Shown here: positions 57,453 to 64,000 of the stretch, in pieces | Numbering within the stretch: position 1 is the stretch's first letter | Layout: each line of letters opens with the position of its first letter | DNA from: Sipunculus nudus | Lineage: Eukaryota; Annelida; Sipuncula; Golfingiida; Sipunculidae | DNA length: 64,000 bases | Assembly: GCA_026874595.1 (NCBI GenBank) | Contig: CM049318.1 | Location: 8,100,741-8,164,740 of the forward strand | Direction of reading: 5' to 3' | The notes under the pieces: model-generated | The model's input: the letters and a program-made list of their open reading frames with translations, nothing else | Databases searched by the model: none | What the model was told of the DNA's origin: nothing | Program-made: the position numbers and the translations under genes

Positions 57453-60037
57453 CTACATATGTAGATGTTCGTATACATGCTGCGGGCTCTCTGTTGGATC
57501 CGTCATAGGCATCGTGTAGTCACCAGGCCGGTTATTTCTGAAACAGATAATAGATTTAACATAAGTATCATATAATGTCTGCCATATGTATCATATAACG
57601 ACTTTTTTTATTACGTCCGATAAATAAAAGAAGTTATGTCAAAGTGACACAGGATTTTACAGAGACGTTCAAACACCCACTGGAGTTAAACCAGTTTACC
57701 CAGTAATATTTCTGTAGGACTCATGACCCGTACCTGACATCATGATTGAGTTTTCATGATCCATTCATTAAGGGTAACGAAAAAAAGTATGTTTGATCAA
57801 GACAAACACTTTATACTTCAATCTAAAATTGTCCGCTTTATTTAGTCGTACGTATGAGCCGGGTTAACTTTCTGACATAAATTAATACAAAAGCTACATA
57901 AAGTACCAAAAGAGAAAACGAGGCAATAATTTACTACCACTAAACACTAAAATATAACCACCTGCCACTATAATGATAACGATTTGAGTAAATGCAGCAG
58001 TTGTCTGACGTTTCCTGCCATACCCATTTAGGCAAAGATATATGTAGTATTTTCAACTGGTCCCATGTAGGTAACAATATAAGCAGAGTTTTTCTTCATA
58101 TTATACTTGACAAATGAAGGGAAATATACACTTAAGTAACATATACAGTATTTTTCTAGCTGTTGCAATAAAACCAGAAAGGCCTAGAATAATGCACCAT
58201 GCAGCTACCTTTTTCTGTAGAAAACCACAGCAGTGGTCGTTACCACCACTGCTAGAATCACAGTGATAAGGGCAACAACTGGGGCCCAGATAAACACCGG
58301 CACACCACTTGATTCATCATGCAGCGTAGTATTACCCTGATTAGCTGTGTAAAGACAAAGAGACTCATAGGTAGCAAGTTTTATATAAGGAGGTTTGATC
58401 TTAATATATTCTCTTAAATATCTATGTTCCCATTTTGACCCGGCGGTTGATTTTGACGAGCATCTTACCCTTCCATCATGGGCTTGCGCACGCCTTCTAA
58501 ATGTAGATATGAGGGAATTTAACCGAGTACAATTTAGTAAAGTGTTGTACAACTTGGCTTGAGGTTTTAAGGCTGAAGAGTTTCAAACATTATAAAACGC
58601 GCCAATGAATCGAGAGTGGTCCTGTTGGACTGATTTTGATAATATTCCTTACTGAGAAATAATCGTATAAACGAGGTAGCTGTAAAGTTATGAATAAATA
58701 ACCATGAAATTGTCTTTCGTCCTTTGGAAAATAGTCTTTCCCCATTAAACGTTTTGTTTTAGCTGGCTTTGTTTCCGTTAAGTATGGTGAACACCAGTTG
58801 TCTTACCTAGACAAACACTTCCTAAATCAACATTCCACAGACCGTCAACACACGTGACCTTATCCAGCCTTTTACGGTAACCATGGAAGCATGAGAAGTC
58901 ACATGACTGACCAGAGGAACGTCTACATGATGATAGAGCTCCATTTGTCACGTGACCCAGACACCGTTGTTCCCTTTCTGACGCACGTCGCATACAATAA
59001 GGAATACAGGGCTGCATATTAGTTATAAAGGATCATTAAAATCTAACTTCTTATTAGAACGTGTTAAGTGACGGTTAAAATATGATCTTTTTATGGGACA
59101 TTTATAATATCTTATTACTTATATAATAAACCCAAATACAAATATAACTGTATAGAATATACGCTCTTTACACAGCGCTTTACCTATAGGGCTACTACCT
59201 ATATCGTAAGGCGCTGTTTGTTATGACCTCGTATTTTGAATTGCTACACCAGAGGGGAGCACTGTATTTTTGTCCAATCAGATGAGACCTTGTGCTGGAA
59301 GACAAAGCCAAGCGAGGAATACACGGAGCCAATCATGTTTATTTCGTTTTGAGTGACAGCTCATCGCCCCGCGTAACCGTCTGAACAGGCCGCAGGCTCA
59401 GAGAGAATTGCCCCTGACGTGGTTTGCTTAGGACCTTGGGCACATAGGATTCTCAGCCGGTGAGCTGCAATTCAAAAGAAGCGTAACAACAAAGGCTGCG
59501 TGCACACCTTGCTGGCTTGTTTCAGTTCTGCAGACAATAGATACATGGCTACGCTAACACAGTCATAATGTCATAATCGAATCGGTCGATGATGCGAGAA
59601 TGCAGAGGGAGCAATTTAAATTCGACCAGAAACTCATCAAGCGGCGCTTGAAGCGCAGAAATGGGCGGAGCCAGGATGCCTGTCATTGTTTGTTTATTGG
59701 CATCTGATTGGCTGCTTGTCACATCATACGCACGTTTATTTCAGCGGACAACGAACCGCCATCTGGTGTCTAAATATATCATAAACGGTCAAAGCTGGCA
59801 GCGTGAAAATTAGTTGCTTCTTTAGAAGCGCAAGATTTCCGCTGCCTCGGGAGCGTAGATAGAATACAATGGCCATGAAGGCCATAATTAACAACGTAAA
59901 CCTACTCATTGAATTTTCGCAAGTTTTCCCATCTCTCTTTAAGCCAACCTTGTCGGGGCATGCGCACTGGTGACCATTAGGTGTGGGCAGACAGAAGTCG
60001 CTGCACCCACCGTTACCATTGGAACACGCACTTGTTT
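57453..60037 (-). CDS. selectin-like receptor (EGF, CCP/sushi, TM, YxxL tail), 5' part missing
   Basis: Four minus-strand exons join in phase. EGF exon 59906-60037 (phases 1-1): six Cys, LDL-receptor type, CSNGNGGCSDFC ... CACP. CCP exon 58807-58977 (phases 1-1): RCLGHVTNGALSSC ... SCDFSCFHGY ... CVDGLW ... SVC, the six-Cys pattern of selectin sushi domains. TM exon 58209-58344 (phases 1-2): one hydrophobic helix with VFIWAPVVALITVILAVVV. Last exon 57453-57537: DYTMPMTDPTE and VYEHLHM, then TAG; YEHL is a YxxL motif usable for tyrosine signalling or endocytosis. EGF-CCP order matches selectins, whose N-terminal domain is a CTLD; here that part would lie right of 60037 and was not found. An acceptor at 59012-59014 gives a longer CCP exon, but in the wrong phase. 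Confidence 0.78.
59663..59711 (-). promoter_or_regulatory. CCAAT, CCAAT and GC box in the EGF-CCP intron
   Basis: Read on the minus strand: CCAATCAG (near 59711), CCAAT (59696-59700), then CCGCCC (59663-59668). They lie within a GC-richer 600-bp stretch. Possible internal promoter for a short CCP-TM transcript; position only, no further support. Confidence 0.25.
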
Positions 60038-60229
60038 CTGTATAAAACATTAAGCATTTTTATTAATTGTTATTACTCTACCTTGTCCCATTAATTTTTT
60101 TTTAACTGAGCGAAAGAGGTACGTGATACACACTCGATACTACAATCATAAAAAGTTCACAGTAAGCTAAAATAATTAAAGAAGGCATATTCAGAGTCAA
60201 ACATGATGTTTCTGTTCGTTTCTTTTAAT

Positions 60230-60430
60230 GACTGAGCTCTATTTGTCACGTGACTCGGACACCGTTGTTCCCTTCCTGACGTATGTCGCATACAATGAGG
60301 AATACAGGGCTGCATATTAGTTTTAAAGGATCATTAATATCTAATCGTATGGAAACTTAACTTTTTGTTTGTACGTGTATTAAGTGACGGTTAAAAGGTG
60401 ATCTTTTTATGGGACACTCATAATGTCTTA
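60230..60430 (-). pseudogene. truncated duplicate of the CCP exon and its upstream intron
   Basis: About 200 bp is homologous to 58926-59125. It carries CAGCCCTGTATTCCTCATTG, the acceptor-proximal sequence and the start of the CCP coding block (REQRC, HVTN), then departs after about 50 exon bases where the real exon continues with GALSSC. On the intron side the match includes AAGTGACGGTTAAAA and ATCTTTTTATGGGACA. It lies upstream of the EGF exon, so it cannot encode a normal CCP. Confidence 0.75.
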
Positions 60431-62823
60431 TTACTCTTATTACTCAGCGTATTGTACTTAGCAGGCAACATACTAAACTCTCCTGGTGCCTTTGGTATCT
60501 GATTAATAGGAGAAAAGATATATTGCATTCTTTGTGAGCCCATCAATTTATGTGTAAGCATCTGTGTATTACACTTTATGCTTACGGACCACGTCTGACA
60601 CCAGGTGGCGGCACTGCAGATAGCAACACCATAGATAGTATACCTCTCTGATATCCTTATGAAACGATATACATTATACTTAATGTGGTAGGTGTGACTG
60701 AGGGGCCCTTGATTTTGTTTAACTTACAAGATGCGGCAGCATTTAGAGTCAGTAACATTGTAATGACGCGCTGTAGTGTCCTAGATAATTGTTTGGAATA
60801 GCCCTAGGTAGCTCGGGTCATCATGAAATGTGGTTAGCTGGTCAGGTAACGAGTGCGCCTGCGCACCAGGTCATATCCGCCGTTGCTCTGATGCCATGTA
60901 AGCGACACAGCCGGTTTTATCAGGGAAGGACTTTCAGAGTCTCTCGGAAATAACAAGCCTGTTTCCGGTAGGTGCTGTTATTACATGTTACTAGATGTCC
61001 TTCTTGCTAGTGATGTAGGATTTTTAAGTTGTCATGAAGCCTAGACTTGGAAATCGTTGGTTGAAAAAAGCGGCATCTGAAAGGCCGAATTAAAGCTATG
61101 TATGGAACGCAGTAAGCAGAGGTTTTGTTAAACAGAACGTTGTTTTGGATAATTTAGACCTGAAAGCTGTTATAACTTGGGATTTATATCATATTTCGTT
61201 CCTGAAGGATTTGTAATGCATGTAACTGGAGTTTGAATACCACGTGTAGTTTATTGGGGAGGACAGAACGATGTTAAGCTTTCATATTTATTTTTGGATT
61301 TAATGGCGAATTTACCCGCTATTAGGGGGTCATTTTTGTGTCCGCAGGGAGCCCCATTTTTGCTGTATTAACGCTGGGTTGAAGTTGTTTATGACGTCAC
61401 CGTTTGTGCTTTGTTTACATGAGATACCATCTTGAAGATTTAACGCTGTTATATGGAACATTAATTGATGCATTACCACAGTGTCTTGTTAGTTTTGGAA
61501 CAGATTAAATTCTGATTACAACATCATATCTTGTTTAGTGATAAAATAGAGGGGTAGAGCAAGCCACTAGTTTGATAGGATGTAAGGCACCAAGGAGTTT
61601 AACTTAGGGTGTGAGAGTTGTATGTTTTCATATGTTATAGTAATTCTGTTACTTGTGTATTAAAAGCCCTGTTACTTCTGTATTAAAAACCCACATTTTA
61701 ATAGCTGATTATTTACATGAGGACATTACAGATTAGTAGGTCATATGGATATGTAATACCCTTCACTGTATATGTCAAGTATTAATATTTGATAGTTAAC
61801 TATACAGGTTTACTCTGTGCATAACATTTATGGAGATGTTTAGTTGACAACTGAGCATTGCTACTCATCATGAGTAATTGAGTTAGTGAGCCTAAGTTTA
61901 CATCAGTGTTTCATCAAGTCTTGGCCAAGCACATATGAGTATATGGCGCTGTTGTAACTGAATAAGCCTAACTTAAAGCATTGTTTATAGGGAATGCACA
62001 CCGATGCATGGGCCTCATCTTACATGTCAGAGAGGAGACATTGCATATTGGTGCAGGACATTCCATACTTCTGAACCAGTGTGGCAACAGGAAAATGTCA
62101 ACCATGGTTAGTTTCCTTTTTTATCGTACGGGGCACAGATATTCTCCTGATTATGGTGAAGTATAACCCTGACTTTAAATCTCATGGATGATCAGTCAGA
62201 TGTAACTTGCTTGTTATGAATGTTTCTGTAATATTTTATGTCAGTTCATGACTGCTAAGTACTCTCATCATTATTGTGTGTCATATGTTGTCAGATATGG
62301 AGACCAATATGCTTAATAACTGTAAGGTCAGTAACTGTCATGTTGATAACTGTCATGGAGATAGCCGCAATGCTTAATGGCTGTTGTGTTCATAACTATG
62401 ATGTTTAATGACTAAGTTCAGTAATGGACTGTTCAGCGATAGACTGTGACCAGTTTATATATTGTTTTGTAACAGTAGCAAGTTGTTATTACAGGCTATA
62501 TGCCGTAATCTGTCATAAGTGTCCTATGGTATTTTGTAAATGTATTTTTCTCAAGCTGAGGTTTTCATTTATCACTGTTGATGGCCAGAGCGATGTTTAT
62601 TGATTACTGGCGTGGTCCCATGATAAGTGTTAACCATGCATATTGTTTCTACTCTGAAACAGAACTCAGTTAATGTTAACTGAACTTATGTGAACTGAAC
62701 ATACTGTTTGTATGATTCAGGGTTTTTGATCCGGGAAAAAAAGTGAGTGTTCCGTCTTCGTGATTGGCATCTTGCGTATTGTGTGTTGATGACTGCGCAG
62801 TGTGTTGCGAGCCCGACCACAGA
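60431..62823 (+). mobile_element. presumed 5' LTR of a Ty3/Gypsy-like retrotransposon, left end unresolved
   Basis: The LTR must end just before the primer-binding site, probably at CCACA near 62821. Its TG start could not be fixed without the 3' LTR, which lies outside the window; candidates run from about 60640 to 61000, and part of this span is host DNA. No genes are recognised here. If it lies within the selectin-like gene, the insertion would be in an intron upstream of its EGF exon. Confidence 0.45.
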
Positions 62824-62841
62824 TGGTGGCAGCGGTGGGAT
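62824..62841 (+). other. retrotransposon primer-binding site for tRNA-Leu
   Basis: TGGTGGCAGCGGTGGGAT is complementary to the 3' end of a eukaryotic tRNA-Leu, including CCA (ATCCCACCGCTGCCA + CCA, recalled from known tRNA-Leu sequences). The position, two bases after a CACA end, is as expected for minus-strand primer binding. Confidence 0.75.
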
Positions 62842-63502
62842 GCCATCAACTTAGACTACACACTACTCAGCGCTCGTACCCAAGGACAACGCCTACCCAA
62901 GTTCCCTTCGCCTACAGTTCGCTGGCTGTACGACGGTCACCAGATCTTTAGGATATCTGCACAGACTGTATGTCAGTTAGACCGAGACATTTGATTGGCC
63001 GAGTAGCAGAGCACCGGTCTAGATCTGCTCAGTATAGACACTAATTGACTTTGTATTGTTTTAATGTGAATACATACTACACAGAGATCTTGCAGCTACC
63101 AATACACATCGGCTGGACAGCCAAAAGGTCGGTATGCATGTTTAATTTGCATGAACTGCCATTGAACCTTGCTCATTCACATGTCATTGCATATAAGGAC
63201 AATGTACCCTTCCTGAATCGTATCTAATTTCACTTGTGAGAGTCAGGTGTACCGATTGGCCGTATTCTATTACTGTATATGTATTTGACATTCCGTGGTT
63301 ACCCGTTTTACCATGCTGTGCATTATATGAATTGATTGTCAACTGTGCATTTAACATACATTGTATTCAGGGGTAGTCAGTTCACATACCTGACAGTAAT
63401 GACCATCTAACTGAATTGTGTCAAACACTACCAATTAACATCTATTGAACTTTTTCTTTGCGTGCACTTTTGTAATACTGATTTCGGCGGCCTTCAGCCA
63501 AC
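62842..63502 (+). other. retrotransposon untranslated leader
   Basis: About 660 bp between the primer-binding site and the gag ATG. Short frames only. The ATG context CCAACATGG is favourable. Confidence 0.5.
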
Positions 63503-64000
63503 ATGGCCGACAGTAACGACAATCTTGCTGACGAGCTAAACGCACTTCGACTTAGAGTCCACGAGTTGGAGGCATTGGAACGTAATGAACGTAATGCTGA
63601 AGCACAAAACCCCCAACCAGTACGTGAGATGTATGCACCCCAGAAACTGGAAAAGTTTAAGGGAGACCCTACAGAACTGGAAGAATGGATACGAGAGGCC
63701 AAAGCATCGATTAACACACAGGACCTGCAAGGGAGAGAGGCTGCTGAATCTTTGCTGTCCTACTTAGATGGTAATGCGAGAAGAGAGGTGCGATATGCAG
63801 ACCCCGAATTGAGAGCAACTCCAGAGGGAGTCTTTGATTTATTGAGGGGAGTATATGGTGAGCGCATGACCGCCACACAGCTGCTAAATCTGTTTTGTTC
63901 TAGGAGTCAGAAGGAACGCGAGTCCCTACAGGAGTTTTCATAGAGTTTAATGGAACTGCTGGACCGTGCCCTGCAGCAGGACCCGCACTGTATTTTGAAC
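63503..64000 (+). pseudogene. LTR retrotransposon gag, cut by the window edge and interrupted by one TAG
   Basis: Starts MADSNDNLADELNALRLRVH, a short coiled-coil-like N-terminus, then the capsid-type segment KLEKFKGDPTELEEWIREA typical of Ty3/Gypsy Gag, followed by a helical region up to LQEFS. A TAG at 63941-63943 interrupts the frame, which stays open beyond it to the window end (SLMELLDRALQQDP). Gag forms the virus-like particle that packages element RNA. The zinc knuckle, protease and pol lie beyond the window. The stop could be decay, a polymorphism or readthrough; decay is the simplest reading. Confidence 0.78.

Noticed and set aside
58979-59011. CCP exon starting at the upstream acceptor (59012-59014)
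   Set aside because: That start is in phase 0 and cannot join the phase-1 EGF exon; the acceptor at 58978-58980 gives symmetric phase-1 exons as in selectins.
62824-62841. tRNA-Leu-like sequence
   Set aside because: It is only the complement of the tRNA 3' end; no acceptor, D or anticodon arms follow, so it is a primer-binding site and not a tRNA gene.

Overview
The window is eukaryotic: genes are split by GT/AG introns, intergenic DNA is AT-rich, and transposon remnants and microsatellites are everywhere. The CR1-type LINE with PHD and SGNH-esterase ORF1, the dispersed tandem-repeat elements and an expanded family of C-type lectin-like receptors point to a marine invertebrate, most likely a bivalve or other mollusc. 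That assignment is inference; no taxon-specific marker is present.

The core is a cluster of four paralogous single-pass C-type lectin-like receptors. Gene 1 (17.1-19.2 kb, +), gene 2 (28.8-31.6 kb, +) and gene 3 (36.2-43.9 kb, +) are intact by conceptual splicing. Gene 4 (47.6-44.7 kb, -) is a tail-to-tail neighbour of gene 3 and looks like a pseudogene. All share one plan. A 5'UTR splice acceptor lies 3-5 nt before the ATG where it can be read (genes 1, 2 and 4). Exon 1 encodes the signal peptide and first CTLD helix. A phase-2 intron follows, then exon 2 with the rest of the CTLD, a phase-1 intron in the intact genes, and exon 3 with a Ser/Thr-rich stalk, a shared juxtamembrane motif of the type D-[MI]-T-x-SDLR-x-SA, a transmembrane helix and a short basic tail. 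The Asn-Asp of the usual WND motif is replaced by Tyr-Thr/Ser in all four.

Right of the cluster are a lone CTLD exon of a different, canonical-looking lectin (50.29 kb, +) and a selectin-like receptor read on the minus strand (60.0-57.5 kb): EGF, 6-Cys CCP/sushi, transmembrane, and a cytoplasmic tail with a YxxL motif. Its 5' exons are not in the window. A truncated second copy of its CCP exon lies 1.3 kb upstream.

Mobile DNA fills the rest: a near full-length but inactivated CR1-like LINE (7.7-12.5 kb, -); a second LINE RT fragment (27.4-28.5 kb, -); a hAT-like element with GAGTAC-rich inverted ends (4.2-5.5 kb); a 2.9 kb element with motif-array inverted ends that contains other repeats (13.1-16.0 kb); two nested inverted-repeat elements inside intron 1 of gene 3 (37.2-41.8 and 39.0-41.5 kb); three copies of a Helitron-like element carrying the palindrome GGTGGCGCCACC every ~140 bp; several small MITEs; and the 5' part of a Ty3/Gypsy-like LTR retrotransposon with a tRNA-Leu primer site and a gag broken by one stop (to the right edge).

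Taken together the window looks like a rapidly evolving receptor locus (adhesion or immune recognition is inference) in which tandem duplication, pseudogenisation, partial exon duplication and transposon insertion are all visible.
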